DNA from: Bacillota bacterium | GTDB taxonomy: Bacteria; Bacillota_I; Bacilli_A; RF39; UBA660 | Direction of reading: 5' to 3' | DNA length: 64,000 nucleotides | Assembly (NCBI GenBank): GCA_015059335.1 | Contig: SVAP01000002.1 | Span: 102,323-166,322 of the forward strand | Shown here: positions 34,839-44,098 of the stretch, piece after piece | Layout: the number at the start of each line of letters is the position of its first letter | Numbering within the stretch: the first letter of the stretch is position 1 | Translations under genes and position numbers: made by a program | The notes under the pieces: model-generated | The model's database searches: none | Seen by the model: the letters and a program-made list of their open reading frames with translations, nothing else | Told to the model about the DNA's origin: nothing

Positions 34839-37772
34839 TTACAAAATTATAATTTTTTCAACAACTATTTGTATCTTATCATTTCTGTTGTCAACGCGAC
34901 CCGATACTGAAATTATAGTGTTTTCAGGAATATCTTTATATTCTTCATATGTTTTAGGAAATAAAGTTAAATCAATGGTAGAATATTCATCTATACATTT
35001 ATAGAATGCCATTTTTTCTTTTTTCTTTGTTTCAATTTCTTTTTTACTTTCTAAAATTAAATTTATTGTTATATTTTTGTTTATATATTTGTTTAAATTA
35101 TTAATTTTTAAATTATTTTCTTTATTATATTTTTCTAGTGGATGCACTGATAAATAAAATCCAAATGATTTATATTCTTTGTTCATAAGTATTTCGTCAC
35201 TATATTCTTTAAATATTTCTAGTTCCGGTTTATCAACTAAACTTTCATCTAAATCTTTAACTAATTCAGCATAATTAATTACTAAATCTAAATTTTCTAT
35301 TAGGGTTTTTCTATTGTATTCAAACTTTTTAAAACATCCTACTTCTATTAATGATTCTATAACCTTTTTATTTATAGTTTTTGAATACATACGTTTTACA
35401 AAATCTATAAAATCTATAAATTCTCCATTTTCTCTTTCTTTAAGTATCTCTTTAGTAACAATATTACCAATATTTTTAATAATGGATAATGGACATCTAA
35501 TTCCATCTTTTTCTGTATTATATTTATCTAGAGATAAATTAATATCCGGTTCTAGTATATTTATTTTATTTAATTTAGCTTCTAAAAGATAATCTTTTGT
35601 TTTAATTTCACTACCAATAACATTATTTAATAAATTTGATATAAAATATTTAGGATAATGCGCCTTTAAATATGCCATTTGATATGCAACTATTGAATAT
35701 GCAACAGAATGTGATTTGTTAAAACCATAGTTAGCGAATTTTAATATCATTTCATATACATATTCAGCAATTTCTTTAGTGTATCCTTTTTTAATAGAAT
35801 TATTTATAAACTTTTCTTTTTCTTTGTTTAATATTTCTATTTTCTTTTTAGACATTGCTCTACGTAATATATCAGCTTCACCAAGTGAGTATCCAGCCAT
35901 AATATTCGCCACTTGCATTATTTGTTCTTGATATATCATTATTCCATATGTAGGTTTTAAAATACTTTCTAAATCTTCATGTATATAATCTATTTTTTCT
36001 TTACCAAATTTTCTATTAATATAATGTGGTATGTTGTCCATTGGTCCTGGTCTAAATAATGCTATAGCTGCAATTATATCGTTAAATGAGGTAACTTTTA
36101 ATTGTTTTAAAAAACTTTTCATACCTTCTGATTCAAATTGGAAAATCCCCTCAGTATTTACTGAATAAAACACAAATAATGTTTTTTTATCATTTAAAGC
36201 AATATTATTTAAATCGAGTTTAATATTTTCTTTTTTTTCAATTTCTTTTGTAACATCATTAATAATTGTTAAATTCTTAAGACCTAAAAAGTCCATTTTT
36301 AATAATCCTAAATCTTCTAGATGTTCCATAGTATAACCAGTTAAATAATATTCATTATTTTTAACTAGAGGTATTATATTATCTAGTAATCTATCTGACA
36401 TTACTATACCAGCGGCATGGATACTTGAATGTCTTTTTAAACCTTCTAAATGAATGGAAATATCATATAATTTTTTTAGATCATTATTAGAGTTGATTAA
36501 GTTTTTAAATAAATTATTTTTTTCGTATAATTGTTGTAAGTTTTCTTTTTCTATGTATTTAACTACCCTATCGGTTAATTTGGTTGGTAAATCAATTACT
36601 CTTGCTACATCTCTTACTACTTGTTTAGAACCCATTGTCCCAAATGTAATAATATTTGCGACATTTTTATTCCCATATTTTTTAATACAGTATTCTACTA
36701 CTTCATCTCTTCTATCATATTGAAAGTCAGTATCAATATCTGGCATTGTTACACGTTCTGGATTTAGAAAACGTTCAAATAATAAATCATATTTGATTGG
36801 ATCTATATCGGTAATACCAAGTGTGTAAGATACTAAACTACCAGCCGCACTTCCTCTTCCAGGTCCCACTAATATTCCATTTTTTTTAGCAAATTTTATA
36901 AAGTCAAACACAACTAAAAAATAATTACAAAATCCCATTTTGTTAATTATATTTAATTCGTATTGTAATCTATTTAAATAAACATTGATATCACCAGTTT
37001 TAATGCGTTTTTTTAACCCTTTAGTACATAAAGTAGATAAATATTCAAATTCATCGTTTTCGTTTCTATATTTAGGTAATAATGCTTTAGTTTCTTTTTC
37101 AAACTTTACATTACACATATCACTTATAGTATTTGTACTAACAAAATTTTTAGTAATGTTTTTAATTTCGTTACTATCAAGTAAATGATGGTTTACAAAT
37201 TTATAAAAAATACCATCTTCCTCTTTTTTACCGTCCCTAATCAAATAAGAATAATTTAAATATTTTCCATCTTCGTTATTTAAAAACAAAACCTCGTTAA
37301 TAAAAACTTTATTTTTAACTCCTTCAATACTATTTTCTTCTTTTTTGTTAGAAAAACCAATATAAATATTTTTATATATTTTTTTTAAACCCTTATATAT
37401 ACTTGAACTTAAATAAGGTACAATACATACTAAATTATCTTTATATTGCAATAAATCTTTACCTGTTACTATTCTCTCACTTTGAATAGTGGATATTTTA
37501 ATAAGATTTTTATATCCTTCATTATTTATTGCATAAAGTAATATTCTTTTATCAATTTCATCTTTACCTTTTAATATTACTTCAAGACCAATTATTGGTT
37601 TAATATCATTTTTAATACATTCGTTATAAAATTCCATTACACCAGACATGTTATTATCAGTTATTCCAAGTGATTTTAAACCTAATTCTTTACTTTTATG
37701 TATTAATTTTTTAATTGTTACTAGACTTGATAAAAGTGAATAATCAGTTTTTATCCATAATGGTGTATACAT
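34839..37772 (-). CDS. dnaE: DNA polymerase III alpha subunit (DnaE type)
   Basis: A replicative C-family polymerase of 977 residues, shorter than the 1,050-1,160 common for DnaE. Order: PHP domain (1-190), palm with GPGRGSAAGSLVSYTLGITDIDP and PDIDTDF (catalytic Asp pair), fingers (LLKMDFLGLKNL, FRPGPMDNIP, GIMIYQEQIMQ, ANYGFNKSHSVAYS), helix-hairpin-helix, and a C-terminal OB fold. The PHP metal-binding histidines are lost: the usual HxHSxYS start reads WIKTDYS and the DH motif reads ITDNN, so PHP proofreading should be inactive. Bacillus-type cells pair such DnaE with PolC, which is not in this window. Confidence 0.95.
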   Translation of the reverse strand: MYTPLWIKTDYSLLSSLVTIKKLIHKSKELGLKSLGITDNNMSGVMEFYNECIKNDIKPIIGLEVILKGKDEIDKRILLYAINNEGYKNLIKISTIQSERIVTGKDLLQYKDNLVCIVPYLSSSIYKGLKKIYKNIYIGFSNKKEENSIEGVKNKVFINEVLFLNNEDGKYLNYSYLIRDGKKEEDGIFYKFVNHHLLDSNEIKNITKNFVSTNTISDMCNVKFEKETKALLPKYRNENDEFEYLSTLCTKGLKKRIKTGDINVYLNRLQYELNIINKMGFCNYFLVVFDFIKFAKKNGILVGPGRGSAAGSLVSYTLGITDIDPIKYDLLFERFLNPERVTMPDIDTDFQYDRRDEVVEYCIKKYGNKNVANIITFGTMGSKQVVRDVARVIDLPTKLTDRVVKYIEKENLQQLYEKNNLFKNLINSNNDLKKLYDISIHLEGLKRHSSIHAAGIVMSDRLLDNIIPLVKNNEYYLTGYTMEHLEDLGLLKMDFLGLKNLTIINDVTKEIEKKENIKLDLNNIALNDKKTLFVFYSVNTEGIFQFESEGMKSFLKQLKVTSFNDIIAAIALFRPGPMDNIPHYINRKFGKEKIDYIHEDLESILKPTYGIMIYQEQIMQVANIMAGYSLGEADILRRAMSKKKIEILNKEKEKFINNSIKKGYTKEIAEYVYEMILKFANYGFNKSHSVAYSIVAYQMAYLKAHYPKYFISNLLNNVIGSEIKTKDYLLEAKLNKINILEPDINLSLDKYNTEKDGIRCPLSIIKNIGNIVTKEILKERENGEFIDFIDFVKRMYSKTINKKVIESLIEVGCFKKFEYNRKTLIENLDLVINYAELVKDLDESLVDKPELEIFKEYSDEILMNKEYKSFGFYLSVHPLEKYNKENNLKINNLNKYINKNITINLILESKKEIETKKKEKMAFYKCIDEYSTIDLTLFPKTYEEYKDIPENTIISVSGRVDNRNDKIQIVVEKIIIL

Positions 37773-37828
37773 ATTATCACTCCTATCTTCCTAATTAAAT
37801 TATATAATATTTTTCATTTGTTTAAAAG

Positions 37829-37865
37829 AAAAAACATATATTTTATTTAAAAGTATATGTTTTTA
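37829..37865 (-). terminator. intrinsic terminator of the 162-residue hypothetical gene
   Basis: Minus strand stem AAAAACATATA / TATATGTTTTT with a 13-base loop, then T-rich sequence. Confidence 0.75.
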
Positions 37866-38331
37866 TTTTTGTTTTGAATTTTTTAGCATCTCTCTTTTCG
37901 CCAAGAGTTGGTTGCTTTCTTAATTGTGAGATTACTTCTAAAGTAGCATATTCCTCAAGTGTCATAGGTAAGCTACGATGATCATCTTTATAAAATGCTC
38001 CTCCTGCTGAAATAAAAGTATTAAATATATATCTAATTTCTTTCATATCAAACAAGTCATGATAGTTGTAATATTCTAATAATTTATTTAAATTAACAAT
38101 ATTTGATACATAAAATTTACTACCATTATTATTAATTGTATAATTTGGAGAATCATATAAGAAATCTGTTATAGTATTATCTTCGTTTTTATAAAACAAG
38201 ATTTTTCTACATGGTTTAGATTTACCGTTTTTAACATTATATTTCATTACACAGCCTGCATATATATTTTCTCTACATATTGAAAATTTTTCCTCATAGA
38301 ATCCGTCTATTTCATTTAATAATATTATCAT
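37843..38331 (-). CDS. hypothetical protein with YAGC motif
   Basis: A 162-residue soluble protein I do not recognise. A cysteine group lies near residues 20-45 (CRENIYAGCVM and SKPCRKI). The middle is beta-rich and the C-terminus is helical and basic (LPMTLEEYATLEVISQLRKQPTLG). The start at 38331 follows GAGGTGAT; the longer in-frame start has no ribosome site. The YAGC element and the following strand pattern resemble the 92-residue protein at 57.4 kb, so the two may be distant paralogs. It sits upstream of dnaE and ends in its own terminator. Confidence 0.65.
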   Translation of the reverse strand: MIILLNEIDGFYEEKFSICRENIYAGCVMKYNVKNGKSKPCRKILFYKNEDNTITDFLYDSPNYTINNNGSKFYVSNIVNLNKLLEYYNYHDLFDMKEIRYIFNTFISAGGAFYKDDHRSLPMTLEEYATLEVISQLRKQPTLGEKRDAKKFKTKIKTYTFK

Positions 38332-38420
38332 TATTATCACCTCTTTGTACAAATTATTATAACAAATTATACAAAAAAGTAAATATTCTTTAGTTTTTTT
38401 CAAAAAATCTAATTTTTGAA

Positions 38421-38449
38421 TTGCTATAATTAAATAGTTATGTTACAAT
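38421..38449 (+). promoter_or_regulatory. promoter of tRNA-Ser
   Basis: -35 TTGCTA (38421-38426), 17-bp spacer, -10 TACAAT (38444-38449), 12 bases before the tRNA. The elements are imperfect. Confidence 0.5.
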
Positions 38450-38461
38450 ATTAACTGTATT

Positions 38462-38552
38462 GGAGAAGTACTCAAGAGGCTGAAGAGGCGCCCCTGCTAA
38501 GGGTGTAGACTGGGAAACTGGTGCGAGGGTTCAAATCCCTCCTTCTCCGCCA
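38462..38552 (+). tRNA. tRNA-Ser (GCT)
   Basis: A 91-nt class II tRNA with encoded CCA. Acceptor GGAGAAG / CTTCTCC with discriminator G, anticodon stem-loop GCGCCCC-TGCTAAG-GGTG with anticodon GCT (AGC/AGU codons), a long variable arm (ACTGGGAAACTGGT) and T-loop GGTTCAAATCC. Discriminator G73 and the long variable arm are serine identity elements. Confidence 0.96.
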
Positions 38553-38562
38553 CTAAGATTTT

Positions 38563-38590
38563 AACACTCAATAGAGTGTTTTTTTATTTG
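38563..38590 (+). terminator. intrinsic terminator of tRNA-Ser
   Basis: Stem AACACTC / GAGTGTT with loop AATA and a run of T, 10 bases past the tRNA. Confidence 0.88.
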
Positions 38591-38601
38591 TATAAATATA
38601 T

Positions 38602-38633
38602 AAAAGTATATAAGCAATCAGCCTATATACTCT
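38602..38633 (-). terminator. intrinsic terminator of the zinc-ribbon gene
   Basis: Minus strand stem AGTATATAGGC / GCTTATATACT with one mismatch, loop TGATT, then TTTTA. Confidence 0.65.
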
Positions 38634-38635
38634 TG

Positions 38636-40039
38636 TTATCTATCCTCATTAATTTTAATGCTATAATCTGTTCCTGATTTATCTATATAAATCCAATGAG
38701 TTTGTCTACCGGTTTCATTTAGACCAATATCTATAAAAGCAGAATAAGATCCTACAACAACATTACTGCTATCATAAACAGATAATCTGACATAACAAAA
38801 TGAATCATAATTATCATAAAACTTTTGAGTTTTTGTCATTGTGATAGTATAGTCAACTTGCAATTTATCTGCAAGAGATATTTCTTTAACAGATGCTTTT
38901 AAATCATCGACACGACATTCATTATAGTCTTTATACTTATATGTATTACCTATACCACTAATAGATGTAATATTGTAATTTATTGGAGCTGGTGTAGGTT
39001 CAGGTGTTGGCGTTGGAGTTGATGTATAATTGTTGTAGTTTGAATTTGAATTATTGTTCGTATTAGAATTATTATTATGTATATTAGTTTGTTCCTCTTT
39101 ATTTTCTTCTAAAATTTCTTCTTTAGGCTCTTCTTCCATTACATCATCATTAATTATTAGACCATTTACTTCTAATTTCTTAACATAATAAATATCTTCG
39201 TTTTTTCCTGCAATAAATCCTCTTATCCCGTTAGATGTTTCAATTTCATACCAATTATAAATGCTTTCATTATCTTCACTTATAATATCATAAATTTCAC
39301 CATAATGTACTTCACCAATAACGCTCGAATTAATATCTTTATCATATCGTATATTAATATAATCTGTTATAATTTCGATTTGTGGAATGTCAGAATTTCT
39401 CTCATTGCTACGAATATTACTATTATAATCTAATAAAAAGGTTAAACAAATTGAAAATATTATGACTATAAAAATTGGTAAATATCCTTTAACAGAAAAC
39501 TTGCTACTTTTTATTTTTTTTCTAACTACAAAGAAAGTTATTAATACATTTAAAATAGCGCATACAATATAAAATAAATGTGTAACCATTTGAAAGGATA
39601 AAAGGTTATAAATTAATATTATTATATTAATACAGATCAATAAATAGAACCATTTTATATCATTACTTTTTAATAAAATACCATAGTTTATTGCAAGTAT
39701 TAAAGTTAAAATACCCATTACATCAATTTTAAATACACTAATAATTATTGAAGGCGTTTGTAAATTTAAAACATTAAATAAATTAATTCCACTGATTAAC
39801 AAACAAATCACTATACAAAGTGTTAACCATATTTTCATAAAAAGGGTTTGTATTTTTTTGTTTTCTTTCTTTTTTGTAATAGGATAGCCACAATTTTTGC
39901 ACTCTTTATCATCTATATTTATCTTTTTACCACATTCTTTGCACGCTAACTCTTTTACAACGGGACAACCACAATGAATACAGTTTTGCGATTTGTCGCT
40001 TATTTCTTTTTTGCATTCTTCACACTTAATTAAAGCCAT
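38636..40039 (-). CDS. membrane protein with two zinc ribbons and a bacterial SH3 domain
   Basis: A 467-residue protein. Two N-terminal zinc ribbons use Cys 6/9/20/23 and 33/36/47/50. About five membrane helices span 66-215. An SH3_3-type domain (about 225-285: ITDYINIRYDKDINSSVIGEV...WYEIETSNGIRGFIAGK) follows, then a low-complexity Glu/Asn/Thr-Pro linker (305-355) and a C-terminal domain with a Cys pair (CRVDD, FCYVRL). SH3_3 domains usually bind cell wall, so this part is likely outside and the ribbons inside. The function is unknown. The adjacent lipoprotein on the same strand may be related in role. Confidence 0.75.
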   Translation of the reverse strand: MALIKCEECKKEISDKSQNCIHCGCPVVKELACKECGKKINIDDKECKNCGYPITKKKENKKIQTLFMKIWLTLCIVICLLISGINLFNVLNLQTPSIIISVFKIDVMGILTLILAINYGILLKSNDIKWFYLLICINIIILIYNLLSFQMVTHLFYIVCAILNVLITFFVVRKKIKSSKFSVKGYLPIFIVIIFSICLTFLLDYNSNIRSNERNSDIPQIEIITDYINIRYDKDINSSVIGEVHYGEIYDIISEDNESIYNWYEIETSNGIRGFIAGKNEDIYYVKKLEVNGLIINDDVMEEEPKEEILEENKEEQTNIHNNNSNTNNNSNSNYNNYTSTPTPTPEPTPAPINYNITSISGIGNTYKYKDYNECRVDDLKASVKEISLADKLQVDYTITMTKTQKFYDNYDSFCYVRLSVYDSSNVVVGSYSAFIDIGLNETGRQTHWIYIDKSGTDYSIKINEDR

Positions 40040-40077
40040 ATGTATTACTCCTTTTCGATTATATTATAACATGATTT

Positions 40078-40124
40078 TATCAAAAATACTCAAAATATTT
40101 ATTTAATCCTAATAGAGTATTTTT
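40078..40124 (-). terminator. intrinsic terminator of the lipoprotein gene
   Basis: Minus strand stem AAAAATACTC / GAGTATTTTT with a 23-base loop and T-run. Confidence 0.65.
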
Positions 40125-40671
40125 ATTGTTTTGACATAATTACCCCATCATCAGATGTATATAATTTACCATCTTTATACATATAGTGAATAGTCATACC
40201 TTTCCATATAATCCAATTTTCAATAACTTCAGTATTATTATCTAGAAATGTTAGAGAATTATTATCATACCCCCATGTACCTAATAATTGATCTTTAGTT
40301 ATTGTATATTGATTTATATTACCACTTGGTTTATTATTAATTAAATTTTTTAAATCATTATAATTGTTATCAATTTTTGTTTTAACAGTTTTATCTTCGT
40401 TTTCTAATTTTTCAATAGATTCATCTACTGTTTTTTTATTTTCTTCTAACGTTTTTATTTTTTCTAATAATTCCTTGTTTTGATTATTTAATTCTTCATT
40501 TTTAATAGATAATTCCTCAATTAATTTACTATTATTTTCTATTTTAGTTAATAGTTTACTTAGAACAACATCGTTTTCTTTTGTGCTTGTATTTGTGTTG
40601 TCCTCTTTTTGACATCCACATACACCTATTAAAACAAATACGCAAGCTATAATCATTAAATTTTTTTTCAT
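40123..40671 (-). CDS. coiled-coil lipoprotein
   Basis: A 182-residue putative lipoprotein. The N-terminus is MKKNLMIIACVFVLIGVCGC, with the lipidated Cys most likely at position 20. A charged coiled coil spans about 35-110 (repeating Glu/Lys/Asn heptads), followed by a small beta-rich C-terminal domain (about 118-182, LLGTWGYDNNSLTFLDNN). That domain resembles lipocalin-like 'TWGYxxxxLTFxxN' modules seen in Gram-positive lipoproteins. Processing would need lgt and the lspA in this window. The start at 40671 follows GGTGGTAGTT. Exact function unknown. Confidence 0.8.
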   Translation of the reverse strand: MKKNLMIIACVFVLIGVCGCQKEDNTNTSTKENDVVLSKLLTKIENNSKLIEELSIKNEELNNQNKELLEKIKTLEENKKTVDESIEKLENEDKTVKTKIDNNYNDLKNLINNKPSGNINQYTITKDQLLGTWGYDNNSLTFLDNNTEVIENWIIWKGMTIHYMYKDGKLYTSDDGVIMSKQ

Positions 40672-40714
40672 AACTACCACCTTACTATTTCCGACATAAT
40701 TATAACACATTATT

Positions 40715-40746
40715 GAAAAAAATGAACCTCATATGAAGTTCATTTT
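40715..40746 (-). terminator. intrinsic terminator of glyS
   Basis: Minus strand stem AAATGAAC / GTTCATTT with a 10-base loop, then TTTTTC. Confidence 0.8.
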
Positions 40747-40752
40747 TTATTA

Positions 40753-42123
40753 TTAAAATTTTACCTTGTTTTCTACATATTCAACTACATCATCAAGTTT
40801 AATAGTTATTTGTTCCATAGTATCTCTATCACGTATTGTAACAGTATTATTGTTTATTGTTTCATCATCAATAGTAATACAGAATGGTGTTCCTATAACA
40901 TCTTGTCTTCTGTATCTCTTACCGATAGAACCTGATTCGTCATAATCGGTCATAAAGTATTTTGATAATTTAGAATATACTTCTTCAGCCTTTTCTTTGT
41001 GATATTTTTTAACCAATGGCAACACACATACTTTATATGGTGCGATATATGGATGAAGTTTTAATACTTCTCTTGTTGTTCCATCTTCTAATTCTTCCTC
41101 GTTATAAGCATCAAATAATAACGCTAAAATAGTTCTATCAAGCCCATATGTAGATTCTATTATATATGGTATATATTTTTCATTTGTTTCTGAATCTACA
41201 TATTCTTGTTTTTGACCACTATATTCTTGATGTCTAGTAAGGTCAAAATTTGTTCTATTATGTGTTCCATTTACTTCACCCCATCCAAATGGGAACAAGT
41301 ATTCAATATCACATGCAGCTTTTGCATAGTGAGCTAATTTTTCGTGATCATGATATCTTAATTTTTCTTCTGGTAAACCTAAATCCATATAAAACTTTTT
41401 ACCATATTCTTTAAAATATTCATATAATTCAACATCTGTTCCTTCTTTACAGAAAGTTTGATATTCCATTTGTTCAAATTCAATTGTTCTAAATGTAAAG
41501 TTTCCTGGTGTAATTTCATTTCTAAATGCTTTCCCAATTTGTCCTATTGAAAATGGTAATTTTGCTCTCATACTTCTTTGTACGTTTAAAAAGTTAACAT
41601 ATTCACCTTGAGCATTTTCTGGTCTCAGATAAACAACACTTTTACTATCTTGAGTTACACCTCTATATGTTTCAAACATCAACTTAAATTGTCTAATATC
41701 AGTAAAATTACTTTTACCACATTTTGGACAAGGTACTTTGTTTTCATTTATATAATTAACCATTTCCTCATTGGTCATAGCGTCCCCTTTAGAACTATTT
41801 GAATAGTCGTTAATTAGATTATCAGCTCTATGACGTGTTTTACATTCCTTACAATCAAGTAATGGATCAGCAAAAGATTCAACGTGACCACTAGCTTCCC
41901 AAACTCTAGGGTGCATCAAAATATCTGCATCAACTTCATAAGCATTTGGTCTTTCTTGTATAAATCTTTTTCTCCACGCGTCTTTTACATTATTTTTTAA
42001 TCTACTTCCTAATGGACCATAATCCCATGTGTTTGCTAAACCACCATATATTTCACTACCTTGAAATATAAATCCATATTGTTTACATAAATTAACCATT
42101 TTTTCCATTGTAATTTTTTCCAT
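40753..42123 (-). CDS. glyS: glycyl-tRNA synthetase, single-chain dimeric type
   Basis: A class II synthetase of 456 residues, the alpha2 form rather than the split GlyQ/GlyS alpha-beta form. Motifs: CKQYGFIFQGSEIYGG, NTWDYGPLG, motif 2 FRNEITPGNFTFRTIEFEQME, a zinc-ribbon insertion (CKECK and CPKCG), motif 3 in ESTYGLDRTILALLFDAY, and the anticodon domain starting at PYKVCVLPLV. The leader carries a T-box. The ATG at 42123 follows AAGGTGGAG. It is downstream of recO on the same strand, as in many Firmicutes. Confidence 0.97.
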   Translation of the reverse strand: MEKITMEKMVNLCKQYGFIFQGSEIYGGLANTWDYGPLGSRLKNNVKDAWRKRFIQERPNAYEVDADILMHPRVWEASGHVESFADPLLDCKECKTRHRADNLINDYSNSSKGDAMTNEEMVNYINENKVPCPKCGKSNFTDIRQFKLMFETYRGVTQDSKSVVYLRPENAQGEYVNFLNVQRSMRAKLPFSIGQIGKAFRNEITPGNFTFRTIEFEQMEYQTFCKEGTDVELYEYFKEYGKKFYMDLGLPEEKLRYHDHEKLAHYAKAACDIEYLFPFGWGEVNGTHNRTNFDLTRHQEYSGQKQEYVDSETNEKYIPYIIESTYGLDRTILALLFDAYNEEELEDGTTREVLKLHPYIAPYKVCVLPLVKKYHKEKAEEVYSKLSKYFMTDYDESGSIGKRYRRQDVIGTPFCITIDDETINNNTVTIRDRDTMEQITIKLDDVVEYVENKVKF

Positions 42124-42129
42124 ATTTCT

Positions 42130-42278
42130 CCACCTTCTTTAATAAAAAAAATAAAACTCTTAAATTAAGTATATAGAGACGAGATTACCCGCGGTTCCAC
42201 TCTACTTATTCTAAGAGAATCACTTTTAATGCATTGCTAAAAGATTCCAACCTTTATCATCGCAGCCATAAATAATAT
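42130..42278 (-). promoter_or_regulatory. short T-box riboswitch of glyS
   Basis: The minus strand contains AGAGTGGAACCGCGG (about 42187-42203), the universal T-box sequence that pairs with the tRNA 3' end, followed by GGTAATCTCGTC and a T-rich tail. The whole leader is only about 150 nt, so stem I must be short. A candidate specifier is GGA in the hairpin loop between AAAG and CTTT (about 42242-42257); a stem III-like hairpin GATTCT / AGAATA precedes the T-box sequence. The terminator stem is weak. Control by uncharged tRNA-Gly is inferred from the family and the downstream gene. Confidence 0.82.
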
Positions 42279-42284
42279 ATACTA

Positions 42285-42313
42285 ATTTTAATATATTAAT
42301 ATCACTTTGTCAA
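42285..42313 (-). promoter_or_regulatory. sigma-A promoter of the glyS T-box leader
   Basis: Minus strand -35 TTGACA (42308-42313, overlapping the recO stop), 17-bp spacer, -10 TAAAAT (42285-42290). Confidence 0.78.
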
Positions 42314-43053
42314 TTAATATTTAACTTTTCTAAATTTTTAATAAAACTTTTACTTTTTAAATATAATCCGGTATATCTATCATAATATTCATTTATAAAC
42401 ATATCTATTTCTTTTTTAGATTCTCTGCTTATTTCTAATTTACTTATCTTAGAAATATCTACATAGTAAAACATACGTATTAATTTTATTGTTTTGTCAC
42501 TAACTATATATTCACTTTGTCTGCAATTTTGACACAAATAACCACCACGATCACCTGATATTGTAATAATATTAGTTTTAGAACCACACGACGCACATTC
42601 GTCGATTATAGGTTTAACACCTAAATAATCTAACATTTTTAATTCTAAAATATTAGTAATTATTTGCGGATCAAATCCTTCATTTATTTTTATAATAGCA
42701 GATATCAATATATTATATATATTTTCATTATATTCATGTTTTATAACTTGATTAACTAAATCTACAATATAGTACGCAAAACTAATCTTATTGATGTCAG
42801 TTTTTATGTTTTTTAAATTATTAATTGGCGTTACTTCAACAAGTGTAGAAAGGCCTTTTTCTTTGTAATATATATCAAATGTTGCATAACTTAGTTTGCT
42901 ACTACCATTTCTAAGTTTACTTTTTAATTTATTAGCACCTTTAGCCATAACACCAATTATTCCTAACTCTTTTGTGATAATATTTATTATTTTACTAGAT
43001 TCAGAATATGGTGTTTCACTAATTACTATTCCCTCTACTCTTTTAATTTCCAT
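42310..43053 (-). CDS. recO: DNA repair protein RecO
   Basis: RecO anneals single strands and loads RecA with RecR and RecF. The 247-residue protein has the N-terminal OB fold (VEGIVISETPYSESSKIINIIT), a helical middle and a zinc finger CASCG...CQNC (about residues 148-175). Length and layout match Firmicute RecO. It lies after yqzL and era, the conserved Bacillus order, and ends at the glyS promoter. Confidence 0.94.
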   Translation of the reverse strand: MEIKRVEGIVISETPYSESSKIINIITKELGIIGVMAKGANKLKSKLRNGSSKLSYATFDIYYKEKGLSTLVEVTPINNLKNIKTDINKISFAYYIVDLVNQVIKHEYNENIYNILISAIIKINEGFDPQIITNILELKMLDYLGVKPIIDECASCGSKTNIITISGDRGGYLCQNCRQSEYIVSDKTIKLIRMFYYVDISKISKLEISRESKKEIDMFINEYYDRYTGLYLKSKSFIKNLEKLNIN

Positions 43054-43063
43054 TAATAATACA

Positions 43064-43159
43064 CTATCCTTTACGTTCTTGTACTAATCTCTTGTATGCA
43101 AGATAATATTCGATTTTTCCGGTATTTTCAAATAATTTCCACGCTATTTCTTCACTCAT
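43064..43159 (-). CDS. YqzL-like small protein
   Basis: A 31-residue reading frame with a GGGTGATT ribosome site, lying exactly between era and recO. Bacillus has the small gene yqzL at this spot, and the sequence pattern here (an aromatic 'WKLFENTGKIEYYLAYKRL' core) fits what I recall of that family: W-x-x-F-x-x-TG-x-I-x-x-Y-L-x-x-K. Function is unknown in all organisms. It is shorter than the roughly 47 residues of B. subtilis YqzL. Confidence 0.75.
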   Translation of the reverse strand: MSEEIAWKLFENTGKIEYYLAYKRLVQERKG

Positions 43160-43200
43160 ATTAATCACCCTACTATTATATTGAGTGATTGTATTATCTT

Positions 43201-44085
43201 TTATTCAAAATCTTTAAAACCAAATTCTTGTAAATATTTTTCTTTATCTCTCCAGTTTTTAACGCTTTTAACATATAATTCAAGATATATTTTTTTATCT
43301 AAATATTTTTCAATGTCATGTCTAGCCATTGTACCAATTTTCTTTAACATTTCTCCATTTTTACCAATTATTATTTTCTTTAGATTGTCTCTATCAACTA
43401 TAATACATACTTGTATGTTTACTATATTTTTTTTGTATTCAATATTTTCAACTAGGCAAGTTACTGAATGTGGAACTTCTTCATTTGTTAATTCTAATAC
43501 TTTTTCCCTAACATATTCAGAAATTATAAATGATGTTTTTACATTAGTAATAGTATTTTCATCAAAATATTTTATTTCATCAGTCATATATTTTTTTAAA
43601 ACTTCAATTAATCTATCAACGTTTTTATTTTTCAAACTTGATAATGGAATAATTTCTGCAAAATCATATAAGTCTTTATATTCATCTATTTTTAATAATA
43701 TTTCATCATTTGATAATTTATCAATTTTGTTTAATATCAAAATAACACTTTTATTTATAGTTTTTAGTCTTTCTAAAATAAATTTATCTCCAGAACCTAA
43801 TCCTTCGCTAGCGTCTACCATAAATAAAACAACATCTACATCTTCAATCATCATGTATGACTGTTTATTTAAATAGTTACCTAGCTTATGTTTTGGTTTG
43901 TGTATACCTGGTGTATCTACAAATACTATTTGGGTATCATCTTCATTATATATTCCTTGAATAATATTTCTAGTTGTTTGAGGTTTATTAGATGTAATTG
44001 CGATTTTTTTACCAATAATATTGTTTAGTAGTGTTGATTTACCAACATTTGGTCTACCTATTATACTTACAAATCCACTTTTCAT
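43201..44085 (-). CDS. era: GTPase Era
   Basis: Era is an essential GTPase that checks 16S rRNA 3' end maturation. The 294-residue protein has G1 GRPNVGKST, the switch region TTRNIIQGI, G3 DTPGIHKPK, G4 NKIDK, and a C-terminal KH domain with the GKNGEMLKKIGTMAR RNA-binding loop. It is in the ybeY-dgkA-era-yqzL-recO order seen in Bacillus. Start at 44085 behind GGGAGATG. Confidence 0.98.
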   Translation of the reverse strand: MKSGFVSIIGRPNVGKSTLLNNIIGKKIAITSNKPQTTRNIIQGIYNEDDTQIVFVDTPGIHKPKHKLGNYLNKQSYMMIEDVDVVLFMVDASEGLGSGDKFILERLKTINKSVILILNKIDKLSNDEILLKIDEYKDLYDFAEIIPLSSLKNKNVDRLIEVLKKYMTDEIKYFDENTITNVKTSFIISEYVREKVLELTNEEVPHSVTCLVENIEYKKNIVNIQVCIIVDRDNLKKIIIGKNGEMLKKIGTMARHDIEKYLDKKIYLELYVKSVKNWRDKEKYLQEFGFKDFE

Positions 44086-44098
44086 TTAAAACATCTCC

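Noticed and set aside
43181..43876. A 231-codon plus-strand frame
   Set aside because: Antisense to era, which has all GTPase motifs; the frame is a by-product of AT-rich codon use.
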